A stretch of 64,000 nucleotides of DNA from Costus lasius. Lineage: Eukaryota > Streptophyta > Magnoliopsida > Zingiberales > Costaceae. Where the stretch lies: assembly GCA_027563935.2 (NCBI GenBank), contig JANVAS020000222.1, positions 4,154,001 to 4,218,000 on the forward strand, in the 5' to 3' direction. The notes below the pieces were generated by a model. The model saw nothing but the letters and a program-made list of their open reading frames with translations, was not told where the DNA came from and did not search any database. Positions 20,887-31,482 of the stretch are shown piece by piece (position 1 is the first letter of the stretch; each line of letters starts with the position of its first letter). Made by a program: the position numbers and the translations under genes.

Positions 20887-22042
20887 TAGACCTGCAGTCT
20901 GCTTATCTGATTAGGTGTTTTCTCACTGCGATTTTAAGAAACTAGGTTGGGAAAAATTTTGATCTTTGGCACCATCACGAAGTACTCATCTTTTACTATA
21001 ATTTGGATATTTGTATTGAATTTTAAAGTCCATGGATCGTTCTAAAACACATAGCATCTTTTCGATTCTGATTAATTTATGCAGCAGTTTTCTTTTGAAT
21101 GTTCTGATTAGCATTTTTGCTGCAAGTTTTTAAGGTGATTTAATGACTTGAAACCCTAATTTTTCGCATTGAATATGAAGAACATGTGTCGTTCTATCTC
21201 GTGGATTAGTTGTTTTCATGAAAATATTTTCTAATCATTCTAGGACACATGGCAACTTTTCGAATCTGATTAACTTTTGTGCAGTTTTTGTAGTTTTGTA
21301 ATCTGATTAGCCTTCTTTCTGATGATACCCTAAATTCCTGACAGATTTTGATCCTTCAATTTTTATACACCTAAAAAGAACGAGTTTCATTCTACCATAC
21401 GGTTTTGTTTATTTTCTTCTTGGATCATTAAATCTTATTTTTAGATATGGCTACTTTTCATAAAAAATTATTGTTGCTACTCTGTTTGCTTTCTACCTGT
21501 TATTGCCTCTTTTGCCTCCAGATCTATAAATCTTCAAAAGCAACTATCTTCCACCTCTAGCTACCACTGCATCTGCCTCTGACATCACTATTTCCAGCCG
21601 TCGACACTGGATTATACCATCTGCAGATTCTTACTTCTTCTACTGCCTCTATTTCCTTTGATTTGATTTATTTATGCAGTAGACTCTTCATTAGTGACTG
21701 ATTTTTTTATCTATGCAGCATTATTTCTGGCACCCACCAGTCGATGATCTAACCTCCAGGACTATAGTCTCTAGCAGGCCACTAGAGATTACTCGCTCTA
21801 CTGTCGGCACCATCACCATCATTGCTAGTAGCTTTTCAGCTAGCCTCTGTTCACCCTTTGCTTCTTGTCTGCTCGACTCTTTCCACCGGCATCCTCTTCA
21901 GACCTCCAGCGACATCTCTGATTCTCCCTTGAGAGAATTATTTTTATCATTATTATTTTTAGAGACTATTTTTAGACTAAGCCTTATGTGTCTTAAATTG
22001 TGCAGGTAAAATTTCAAAAGTCACATCTTTGGACCTAGCAGC
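20887..22042 (+). other. AT-rich noncoding gypsy stretch
   Basis: No gene is supported here. Loose direct similarity exists between 21020-21130 and 21180-21310 (the TTTTCGA...TCTGATTAA and ACACAT...GCA words), as in a degraded duplication. A short frame at 21713-22009 has no recognisable features. The stretch ends at the GCAGC target site of the next solo LTR. Confidence 0.45.
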
Positions 22043-23898
22043 TGATGTGTACTTTATCGTACTACAAACCGCAAGCATGACGGCTTTGTCGTAGTAGTAC
22101 TTTAGATGTCAATCCCACAGGGACAGTGATTAAGTACCGAATGATTACGAATCAATAGCTAGACGATCGGGTAAATGTTTTTGGGTTTTCTGAAAATAAA
22201 CTAAAATACAACTAAATACAAATGCTAGCCAAATCAAGCAAGTGAAAGTTTTAGATAGAAAACAAGGTTTAGAGACATCGGAACTTCGAGCGCATCTCGT
22301 TGATGGATCTTAAACTCAAACAAGATAAAATCATAACAACGCAATTTTAAAAGTGTTCAAGGAAATATCTAATGGTACAGATTACCCTCTTTCGACGGTG
22401 TAATCCGGTATCAATCTAGATCGGTGTCCTACTTTTGTGGCTCACCATACCTAGATTGATCCATTGGGTTCAGAGATATTATAAGTTTCCTCATACAAAT
22501 CCTCCCCAATTTCTTGACAGGTCAGAGCATGATCGATAAGGCAGATCTAGCGTCGCAATTCACCTTTCAATCCTTCTTACGGCGCTTAAGAAAAGTAATT
22601 GCATGATCAATGCAATACTAGCAGTAAAATAGCACAAATCGAATAAACACGAAATAAAATAGCATTTGCTACGAGAAAATAAGTTCAAATGGAAGATACA
22701 TGCAATGAGATTACACCCTTGTTCCGATAAAAAGATTAGCTAGCATGACGTCGATTCAGTACAATCTCTAAAGGATTAGAAAGAACTAAAGAGAAGATAA
22801 AAGAAAAAGGAAGCAAACTCTTTTGCAAAAGCGTTGCAACTTTCCTTCAAGTCTTCTAGAATGATAGCATGGCTCTTTCCTCCTCCCTTGTTGTCACCAA
22901 AGCTTTCTCCCTTGCAAAACTCACTAGCCCACCTTGAGCCCCAACTGGGCGCTGGCTTCTTCAGCGAATTTGGCCCTTTAAATAGAGTCTAATGCCACTT
23001 CTAAATGCATAGATTGATGGGAAATTGAATTAGCTGCGTTTTGATACCTAGAACATTAAAATCGGAGCCCTAATGAGGGAGTTATGGCCCATTCATTGCA
23101 GGCGGCTCATAATTACGGGTATAATGGGTCATTATGGTTGTAACCGTAATGTAACGGTTATACATTAATTGCAGCCTCATTAAATCTTGTAACTCTCAAA
23201 TGATTAATGCTTATTTAATCCTCTTCATTTTGACTCCAAAAACGTCCAAATCGGAGTTGTAACGGTAAAGTTACGACCTATTTATTGCAGCCATTCGATA
23301 CAGTTAATGCTCTTAACATCATTACGGGTCTAATGAGATTATGGGCATACCGGTAATTTTGGTGGAGAACTCCGTTTCATCTGAAATTTTGCGTGTGAAT
23401 TGACCTTTGACTTGACTTGAATTCCGGCCATAGTATGGTATCAAAGGTCATCGATGTGGAGATTACGGGCAAGGTGAAATTACGGCTATACCCGTAACGT
23501 ATTTTGTCAAACTTTTTGTCTTCCGAAAGGCTTCTATTGAGCAAATTAAGGGCACACCTTTGGAATATGATTATGCTTGAATAAAGACGGGTTTCTTGAG
23601 AATTCAAATTGGAAATTATGGCCATAATGCAGATTAGGGCCTCGGCTGTAATTCTTGAGATTAGCTCTGTTTGAAGCCAAACTTCTCGTCAAGGTTCTTG
23701 ATTCACTTAGGAATATAAATATACTTCCAAATAGCTCCATAAATGAGTGAATTATCCTGTATTTATCAAACATGACAAGAAGTGAAGCTTCTGAAGAAAA
23801 TCAATAAAATAAGCTAAAAAGAGATATAAAAACATGAAAATAGGTCTCGATTCACAGGTAAATATATGTCTAAAAGACTATAAAAATACTAGACATCA
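22043..23898 (-). mobile_element. Reverse-oriented solo LTR, gypsy type
   Basis: A 1856-bp insertion with perfect terminal bases TGATGT...ACATCA is flanked by the 5-bp duplication GCAGC (22038-22042 and 23899-23903). No coding region or second LTR is present, so it is a solo LTR. Direction is inferred from AATCCCACAGGGACAG at about 22111-22126, the reverse of the CTGTCCCTGTGGGATT word that lies near the 3' end of the other gypsy LTRs here. It also contains TTACGG/CCGTAA words (23112-23165 and 23463-23500). No promoter could be placed. Confidence 0.92.
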
Positions 23899-23903
23899 GC
23901 AGC

Positions 23904-25067
23904 ATATGCCCCGACACTATTTTTTGGTCCGAGTCTTATGTACATTCGGTCAAAGCTTGCTATATAGTTTTGTGAGTATCTTTTACACTCTCTTGTATTT
24001 ATGATTATTTCATATGGTTGCATCTTTGATTTGCTTTAGATGTATCACTCACTGAGATTTCTATTCAATGTGGTCTCTTGAATCTATCATTTTACACTTT
24101 TGACCATGATTGTTTGAATTTGATACTTCACACCTTTTGTAGTGATTTTGACATATTTTGATGATTAAAGATTTTTATGACTTGAATCCATGTGATGAGA
24201 GGTTTATGGATTTTTCTGTGATGATGAATGTGTTCATGTTTGTGATTAGGTCTATATCTATTATGTTGAATTTATTTCTCTAATACATATCTGCTTTTGG
24301 AATTTTTCATTGGTTGATGCATGAAATTTTGGGTAGATGTGTTATTTGAGGAATAAGATCTAAAGGTGAAACTACTCCTTAAAATAAAATGAGCATATGA
24401 GTATGATTACTGAATTGATATCAATTGATCAACCTAGTAGATGTTTAGTCTATTTTGCTATTTGTTGGGAAGGAAGAATCCAAGATCCATAAAAATAGTG
24501 AGAGACTCCCCTACTTGGCACTATGTAAAATTGATAGTGGTACCTAAGACATGGGTTGAAGTCTAAGTCCAAAAGATAATGAGAAATATATATATATATA
24601 AAATAAGACTCCTCTACTTGGCACTATGCAAAATTGATAGTGGTACCGAAGATAAGAGTTGAAGTCAAAATAAAAAAAAAAGTGTGTATCTGAGTGGGTA
24701 CATGCCATCTGTGCAAAAAAAAAATAACAAAATACATGAAAAAAAATGAATAAAAAAATATGTGTGGAAAAGGATCTTGGAAACCTAATTCCTGTAAACA
24801 AAAGCATGATAGATTTGAACTGAAATTGGGTGAAGTCTTGAGATTGAAAGTTCTATTTATTATACAAGTTGCAAAGTTTTATTTGATTGAGTTGTAGATC
24901 TAGAGGATTGAATTTTGAGAATGATATGTTTATTTGAAGTTTTGTGAAACAATTGGTGGAATTTTTCATTGGTGATTGTATTTTAGAAATTTATTCATCA
25001 TAAGAAAGTCTATGCCTATGATTAATTTTTGGTTTTTGCTTGAGGACAAGCAAAGTTTGAGACTTTA
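23904..25067 (+). other. 3' noncoding region of a gypsy element, preceding its LTR
   Basis: No gene is supported. From about 24160 the sequence is homologous to 27700-28602: shared words include ACTCCCCTACTTGGCA, GATAGTGGTACC or ACAGTGGTACC, TTGTTGGGAAG and the closing TTTTTGCTTGAGGACAAGC. It contains an AT dinucleotide run near 24586-24600 and A-rich runs near 24670-24760. A related ACTTGGCACTATG block occurs twice within it (about 24514 and 24614). Confidence 0.65.
25038..25060 (+). other. Gypsy polypurine-type site
   Basis: GCTTGAGGACAAGCAAAGTTTG lies just before the LTR start at 25068. The corresponding site of the next LTR is at 28574-28596. GAGGACAAGCAA is a word I recall upstream of the 3' LTR in many plant gypsy elements. 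Confidence 0.55.
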
Positions 25068-25327
25068 TGTGTTTGATGACACCGAAATTGATAGTAAATT
25101 TTGTGCCATTTCATGAGTATTTTTGTGTCATATTCATAGACTTTGCTTATTTTTATGTCTTTTTTGTCAATATTTGCGGAATCTATACTCTTTTTTGTTT
25201 TTGACGATTTTCAGGCAAAAAGGCATGTTTTTCAGTCGATTTCGAGCAATCCAAATGCATAATTAAATTCACAACATCAAGAGGACATCACATGTCAAAT
25301 TTTAGAAGAATCGGAGCTTCAGAGCAC

Positions 25328-25716
25328 ATTACGGCACCCCCATTATGGAATTTATGGTACCGTAATTTGACTGCACTCGCAGATCATAATTACGGTACTG
25401 CCGTAATTCCCATGAAGTGCCGTAATTTGTAGTTTTCCCAGACAGAGAAATTTCACAAGATTACGGCACTACCATAACAATCTTTACGGTGCCGTATTTT
25501 GGAGCATTTTTGGACAGAGGCTAGATGATGTTTACGATACCGCTATAAAGGAATTTACAGTACCGTAATTACGGTCGATTTTCCACCCAAAGGATTGTTG
25601 ACATTACGGCGCTGCCGTAAAGAACTTCACGGTATCATAATTCCAAAATATTTTAACCTGAGAACTCACTGTCTAGAATTACGGCACTGCCATAAACTTC
25701 ATTACGGCCGTAATTA
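25328..25716 (+). repeat. Cluster of TTACGG-type palindromes, second array
   Basis: About a dozen short palindromes or half-palindromes lie in 390 bp of the gypsy LTR, including TTACGGTACTGCCGTAA, TTACGGTGCCGTA, TTACGGCGCTGCCGTAA and the perfect 14-bp ATTACGGCCGTAAT (25701-25714). Several units have CG replaced by CA or TG. Confidence 0.78.
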
Positions 25717-26040
25717 CAACGCAGCTCGCGATTTTCCCGGTCAACTCCGAAGCCCGAATCTTGCACGGACCATATCATTTGATCTATACCTCCAAATTAA
25801 GATCGGAAAGATGCTGCGGACTCATTTTAAAGAGGAGAAGACACATGAAGTGAAAATCCCAAATCTTTATCCAGTATCGAGAGAGCAATCGAGGCGTAGA
25901 GGGCACCTCAAGTCGTGATTTTTACACAGAAGCTTCGCCTAGAGGAGAGGACAACACACTAGAGGTTTTAGAGCAAGAGGAGATCGAACGGAGGAGAAAT
26001 CGATGAAAGAGCGGCACCGGCACTGTTCACTCACATAATT

Positions 26041-26066
26041 ACGGCTGTAATTTCTATTACAGCCGT
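26041..26066. repeat. Perfect 11-bp inverted repeat with TTCT loop
   Basis: ACGGCTGTAAT and ATTACAGCCGT are separated by four bases. It belongs to the same TTACGG word family as the arrays but is longer and perfect. Confidence 0.8.
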
Positions 26067-27009
26067 GTTGTAACGTTGTTTCCCCCTTATTTTTGTTTTC
26101 TGATCATTCTAAACTAGGGTTTATTGAATTTCTTTTTTCATGCAAGTTTAAACATCTTTGGGACTTGGGGTGTAATCCCCTTTGATTTCCTAATGATTAG
26201 ATAACTTTTTACCTTTGTCAGAATAGTTTTATGATGATAATTTTACTTATGTGAATATTTGTACTTTGATTCTCCATAGATTGATGTTATTATTCATGTT
26301 TTACAATTCTTTCAATGAGGACCGAAAGGTGATTTGCTTGAGAATTTGGAACCCTAGAATTGCATGTTAGGAGCTTTCTGTAAGAGATTAAGTTAGTTCT
26401 TATTTTGTGATTTTAGTGATTTTATTGCCATGATAATAACCTGAATCTAGAATTGAGTCGAGTTGTCAAACGTGGAGATCTTGCACGAAAGTGAGGATTG
26501 GAACGTTGGAGAACCATAAGTAGAACTTGTGTTGAGTCTCGGATGTACGAAAGTGATCATTGAGATTCCACTTGAGACAATCAACTTAGAATTCGGATGC
26601 ATGGAAGTGATATTTGAATTCTTTGATTGATGATTTACTTATCTTTAGCGTTGGGATAGATCTTGTACGAAAGCGAGGATTGGTCCCTACATGATTGTCT
26701 GCACGAAAGTGAGATAATCCTTTTATGAAGTAAATTAAGTCTTTATCATAATAAAATTAATCTGACATCCTTTTATTTATATCTAATCATTGAAATTAAG
26801 GTGGATGAAACCCTAGTCCCAGTTTATCTCTCTGATTATTTTCCCGTGATGTTTATCGATTATTCACTTGCATCATATTCGATTTGCTTAGCTAGTAAGA
26901 AAGCAATTATTTGGTACTTAACAATAAGGTCTCTGTGGGATCGATACTTTTCTTTATTACTTCAAGTATCCATGCACTTGCGGACACTACAAGTTTAGGG
27001 ACAACAAGT

Positions 27010-27030
27010 TTTTGGAGCCGTGTCAGGGAG
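27010..27030 (+). other. Degenerate gypsy primer binding site
   Basis: TTTTTGGAGCCGTGTCAGGG resembles the TTTTGGCGCCGTTGCCGGGG run that I recall after the 5' LTR of Tat/Athila-type elements, with several changes. It supports 25068-26991 being a 5' LTR. Confidence 0.5.
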
Positions 27031-27106
27031 TGACAATAGCCCTGTATGCCAACACTTAGGTTTTGGCCGCGACACCTAAAATAAGTCTACCTACTTGTAT
27101 TTATAA

Positions 27107-27328
27107 GTGTGTCCTTTCGGATCACACATGCATCAGGATGTTGAAAACCTTAGCAATTACATGGAAAATATGGGTAATTTCCTCTACGGGTGGTTTGGAT
27201 ACAAGGACACTAGGATGGGTGGTATTTATGGTGGAGGTGATGGAGAGGGAGGTTCCCATGATCCCATGGACGCCACTCAAGCCGAGGGAGACGACGAGGA
27301 TAACGAGGAGATAGATTCAGATGAGTAG
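27107..27328 (+). CDS. Small Gly/Asp/Glu-rich frame, unrecognised
   Basis: This frame of 73 codons, ending at 27326-27328, sits soon after the primer-like site. Its product has an aromatic, Gly-rich middle (NFLYGWFGY, GGIYGGGDGEGG) and an acidic tail (EGDDEDNEEIDSDE). The position would fit a gag start or gag remnant, but no Gag motif is visible. It may not be translated. I do not recognise it. Confidence 0.3.
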   Translation: MCPFGSHMHQDVENLSNYMENMGNFLYGWFGYKDTRMGGIYGGGDGEGGSHDPMDATQAEGDDEDNEEIDSDE

Positions 27329-28602
27329 GACTTTGTGAGTATCTTTCTCTTATTTTCATTGCTTTATTTGTGCTCTACTGATTGATACTGAGTTCATACT
27401 TATGTAGGGAAGGGTGACTATATCAAACTTCTTGTGTCCTACTGCTACGGATCCTCGCTTTTGAGATTTGATTGCTATGTGATTTCGATTTGGTTGTACC
27501 AAGATGATTTGATGATTTGCTATACTTTTTCTTAGATATGGTTGTATTAGAATTTTATTGATGCTTGACTGGATTTGGTTCGATATTGTTGTATCTGATA
27601 TTGTGATGTTTGAGGTTGATGCACCATGATGTTTGATATGATATATGATTTGGTATTGATGATTTGATATTGGTAATTTTGATATACACCTGTGGTTTGT
27701 TTGATCATAAAAATACAGCCGTTATCATGCTGAAATTTCTCTTGATGATGAATATATATTTATAATTGTGATTAGGATTAGACCTGTCATGTTGAATTTA
27801 TTTCTCTAATATATATCTACCTATTGGAATTTTTCATTGATTGATAAATAAGATTTTGGGTGAACATGTTATTTGATGAACTTGATTTTAAAGTGAAGCT
27901 AATTTTTTAAATAAAATTAGCATACTAGTATAATTTTTAAATTGATAATTGATTGATTAATTTAGTTGATATTCATAATATTTGCTATTTGTTGGGAAGA
28001 AAGATTCCATGATCCAAATAAAGTGATAACTCCCCTACTTGGCATTGTATAAAATTTACAGTGGTACCGAAGAACATGGGTTGAAGTATAAAAAGAGAAA
28101 GCATGTGTCTATGTGGGTGCATGCCATGAGAGGAATCGGTTTGCATAAACTCTGCTATCTTAGGTAAATTCTTTCTACTAAAAAGATATGAGTTCTATTA
28201 CATTGATTATGTGATCGATGTACTCTAACTTCGTCACCAGAAAAAAAGGTGGTAATCGAATTAGAGAATGTGGACGATACACTCCAAAAAAAAATGATGA
28301 GTGGAAAAAGATCTTGGAAATCCTATTCATATAAACAAAAGTATGATAGATATGAATTGAAACTGGGTCAAGTCTTGAAATTGATATTCTATTAATTGTA
28401 TGAGTTGCAATGTTTTATTTGATTAAGTAGTGGATCTTGAAGATTGAATCCAAAGAATGATATGTCTATTCAAAATTTTATGAAGCACTTGGTGAAAGTT
28501 TTCATTGGTGATTATATTTTAGAAATTTATTCGTCATAAGAAAATCTTTTCCTTTGATCAATTCTTGATTTTTGCTTGAGGACAAGCAAGGTTTAAGCCT
28601 TA

Positions 28603-29208
28603 TGTGTTTGATGACTCTAAATTTCATAGTGTTTTTCGTACTGATTAACTAAGCTTTTGAGTCATAATCTTGCTCTTTTGCTTTATTTTTATGTCTTATT
28701 TCCCAAATACTTCGGAACTACACCTCATTCAGTTTTTGATCAATTTCAGGTAAAAAGGCATTATTATCATGTGTTTTCAAGTAATTTCAATGCACAAGCG
28801 AGTTCTAATCATCAAGAGGAGTTTGCACATCGAATTTCAACCCAAACCAAGCTTTCTAGAGAAATTACGGTAGTGCCGTAATTATGTTTATGGCCGTTAT
28901 ATGAAATCAAGGCACTACCGTAAAGGATTTCACGGTAGTAGATTGCAGCGAGTTTTTTGGGAAACTACGGCACTGCTGTAATTAATATTACGGTGCTGTG
29001 ATTTTGGTCAGAATCAGGCAAAGACTTCAAAGGATTTCGGAAAAATTAAGGCACTGCCATAATTAATTTTCTAGTACCGTAATTTTGGTAATTTTCATAT
29101 AGAAACTTATAGAGACAAACGATGAGATTATGGCACTACTGTAATTAATTTTACGGTAACGTAATTTTGCGCCGTTTCCTTACATAACTTCTAGAGCCAT
29201 TACGACAG
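28603..29208 (+). repeat. Gypsy LTR, left 606 bp, cut by copia element D
   Basis: It starts TGTGTTTGATGAC like 25068 and shares the CAGGTAAAAAGGCAT block and the palindrome array. It stops at ATTACGACAG, where D's LTR begins. The five bases before D (GACAG) are its expected left target site. The right copy would be outside the window. Confidence 0.75.
28861..29208 (+). repeat. Cluster of TTACGG-type palindromes, third array
   Basis: About ten units fall in 350 bp, such as TTACGGTAGTGCCGTAA, GGCACTACCGTAA, TACGGCACTGCTGTAA, TTATGGCACTACTGTAA and TTACGGTAACGTAA. It is at the same relative LTR position as the array at 25328-25716. Confidence 0.75.
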
Positions 29209-29732
29209 TGTTGGGGTATGCCCTTAAGGCTAATGTTTGAGGCCATGGGATTATATCAGTATCATGTATAAACTATATGTTTATAAAGGCAATGGTTGTT
29301 ATTCAGGTTGTTACATTATCTGCTGCAATATGAATACTTCTGAATAATGTCTCAATGATGTTCAGCTAGGCTGACATGCAGTATAGTCCTTAGTCGAGAT
29401 ATCTTGGTGAACATGAGACAGCCTTGATATGATTGAGACTAATATGTGTTCTAATCTTATAGGATGCTTCGAGCATGGAATAAGATGTAGACTCATGGGT
29501 ACATTGGATGTACTGGACAGACCCTACTGGAATATTCAATTGCTTGTCACAATGTGAATAATCCTTGTATGCAAACAAGTGGCATATCTTCCTCTGACTT
29601 GAGATCACTTGTGTTTCTAAATGATGATTGGCATTGTTTTGAGGTAGTTCAATATCATTTGAAACATAATGGTTATAGACTATCTTGGATAATGAGCATG
29701 AGTCATGTTAGGGCACTAGTGATAGATATAGG
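29209..29732 (+). repeat. 5' LTR of D, piece 1
   Basis: It starts TGTTGGGGTATGCCC and stops at GATAGATATAGG, where ATAGG is the left target copy of element C. Confidence 0.92.
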
Positions 29733-30498
29733 TGTTAGGGTATGCCCTTAAGGCTAATGTTTGAGGCCTTGGGATTGTATAAGTATCATGTAATAAACTT
29801 TTGTGTTTATATAGGCATGGTTATTATTCAGGTTGTTACCTTGTCTGCTGTAATAAGTGTACTACTGAATAATGTCTCAAAGCTGTTCAGCTTGGCTGAC
29901 ATGCTCTATGTCCTTAGTCGAGATATCTTGGTGAACATGAGACAGCCTTGATATGATTGAGACTAATATGAGTGCTAATCTTATAGGATGCTTCGAGCAT
30001 GGAATAAGATGTAGACTCATGGGTACATTGGATGTACTGGACAGACCCTACTGGGATATTACATTGCTTGTCACAATGTGAATAATCCTTGTAAGCAGCA
30101 AGTGGCACATTTCCTTTGACTTGAGATCACTTGTGTGTCTAAATGATGATTGTCATTGTTTTGAGGTAGTTCAATATCATTTGAAATATAATGATTATAG
30201 ACTATCTTGGATGGTGAGCATGAGTCAGGTTAGGGCACTAGTGATAGATAAAGGATTGCCGTCTCCTTGTTCAAGGAGTGTGATGTTCTGAAGGGCCCCC
30301 TATATGAGATGATTGAGATAGTGTATGGCCATACCCAGATGACTATGTTCATCTGATCTAATCATGCTCATCGTATTGGAGTTACAGGCTTGACATGCTA
30401 GTCCAATAAGAACATCCAGTGGCAAAGGAAACATGCATGCCTTGTGAAATGATTCACACTTGTGCTATGGTTTGGGAGTAGTCTTGGAAGACTCTTTC

Positions 30499-30507
30499 CT
30501 TTATATC
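30499..30507 (+). promoter_or_regulatory. TATA-like box in C 5' LTR
   Basis: CTTTATATC is preceded by GACTCTTTC and followed by GGGAGACAGTG. The block is strongly conserved in all A-G family LTRs (for example 1861-1869 in B), with small changes in F and G. It is the best TATA candidate and would place the transcript start just upstream of the GNRA-capped hairpin. The start site itself cannot be read. Confidence 0.4.
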
Positions 30508-30548
30508 GGGAGACAGTGATGTGTTGCTAGATACCCCTCACTGATCGT

Positions 30549-30564
30549 GATAACGTAAGTTATC
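30549..30564 (+). ncRNA. LTR hairpin with GUAA tetraloop
   Basis: GATAAC and GTTATC flank GTAA. Equivalent positions are 1911-1926 (B), 40577-40592 (F, stem with a G-U pair) and 50700-50715 (G, minus, loop GAAA). It lies about 45 bases after the TATA-like box and so probably near the RNA 5' end. Confidence 0.55.
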
Positions 30565-31272
30565 GTTACCGACATTTAAAGGAAACCCTTAGGGTCGCAC
30601 AATTTGATGATATGGCTTACTTAAGTCAGATCGTGTGAACTGAATTCTTTGAGTTCAGTTTAAGGGGTTTTGAACTCTGATCGTATGTGAGATCTGGTCT
30701 GATCATGTTTGATTGGTGAAGACCTTAGATCGGTAAGCTACGATCGAGAGTATAGATGCTAGATCGGTGAGATCAAGAGCATCGTGAGATGAACGGTCAG
30801 ATCTGAAACCCTAGGGTTTGATATGGTCTAGACCACATGGCTTGAGCTATTTCGGTTTGGTTCATGAACCAAAGTCGATTGGAATGTTTTTAGCTTGAAC
30901 CGGTTCACAATTGTGAACGCATGGTTCAATGCTAAAATGCGTTTGGGTTGGCTTGAGCGCATGGCTTGATGAGCTTCCATTTATGGAAAGTCATCAAGGC
31001 CGGTTTCACTTCAATGCCTAAACGTATATGCGTTTGCTCTCTTCTCTTCAACGCCTTGGACTTTCGTTGAGGTGTGGTAGACGACGAGAAGGAGAGGTTG
31101 GGCAGGAAGAGCTCTCGGCCAAAAAGGAGGTTCATCATCCCTTCCATACGACAAGTGCTTTGAAGAACCTTGCTAGCACAAGGATCTCAAAGAAGTGGCC
31201 GTTGATCATCTTGTGTGCGACGACAAGGAGGAGACCTCTTTTGTTCTCTTGACTCCAAGATACGTCTCACAC

Positions 31273-31290
31273 AATGGCTATGGTATGATC
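31273..31290 (+). other. Splice-donor-like motif at the end of C 5' LTR
   Basis: AATGGCTATG|GTATGATC has the GT within a strong donor context. The same word recurs near the 3' end of every LTR of the family. Paired with the acceptor-like site at 33160-33182 it would remove about 1.9 kb of leader. Splicing is inferred, not shown. Confidence 0.4.
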
Positions 31291-31470
31291 TTCCATTCAT
31301 ACTTGCATATCGTTAACATGTTGATCATATGATTCTTCAAACGATCCATGGAAACCCTTGCTTCCGCTATGAAAGGGTGATATGCGCCCCTTTAGGGTTT
31401 CACCCTCTTTGCGCTCCCCCTTGAAGGAGACCTATTAGGGATTCGCTCCCTCATGAAAGGGACCAACAAT

Positions 31471-31482
31471 TGGTATCAGAGC
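31471..31482 (+). other. Primer binding site of C (initiator tRNA-Met)
   Basis: TGGTATCAGAGC, two bases after the LTR end, is a full match to the usual plant copia site. Confidence 0.9.

Larger units (their letters stand above)
25068..26991 (+). repeat. Gypsy LTR, complete copy, about 1.92 kb
   Basis: The start (TGTGTTTGATGAC) is set by comparison with 28603, where the same junction follows the same purine-rich site. The end (CGGACACTACA) is set by the primer-like site that follows and by the fragment at 13851-14032. It holds a palindrome array (25328-25716), a perfect 11-bp hairpin (26041-26066) and a run of five CGAAAGTGA-type words (26480-26715). The final few bases are uncertain, since CGGACA and CACTACA are both possible ends. 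Confidence 0.7.
26992..28602 (+). other. Short, almost noncoding gypsy internal region
   Basis: Only about 1.6 kb separates two LTR starts of the same gypsy family. It begins with the primer-like site and ends with the purine-type site at 28574-28596. From about 27700 it is homologous to 24160-25067. No protease, reverse transcriptase or integrase motif is present. The unit is a non-autonomous element or an internally deleted one. One small frame (27107-27328) is listed separately. Confidence 0.6.
29733..31468 (+). repeat. 5' LTR of element C
   Basis: It runs from TGTTAGGGTATGCCC to GGGACCAACA, slightly longer at the 3' end than the A, B, D and F LTRs. It holds GTATGGCCATAC (30323-30334), TTTATAT (30500-30506), the hairpin GATAAC-GTAA-GTTATC (30549-30564) and CTATG|GTATG (about 31278-31287). 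Confidence 0.95.

Noticed and set aside
24544..24807. An 87-codon minus-strand frame rich in Phe
   Set aside because: It arises from poly-A and TA-rich runs on the plus strand and is low-complexity sequence.
23904..25067. A SINE or MITE within the AT-rich region
   Set aside because: No terminal inverted repeats, target duplications or polymerase III boxes could be found. Similarity to 27700-28602 explains it as gypsy 3' sequence.
25328..25716. CRISPR-like repeat array
   Set aside because: Units are short palindromes of variable sequence with no regular spacers, inside a plant gypsy LTR.
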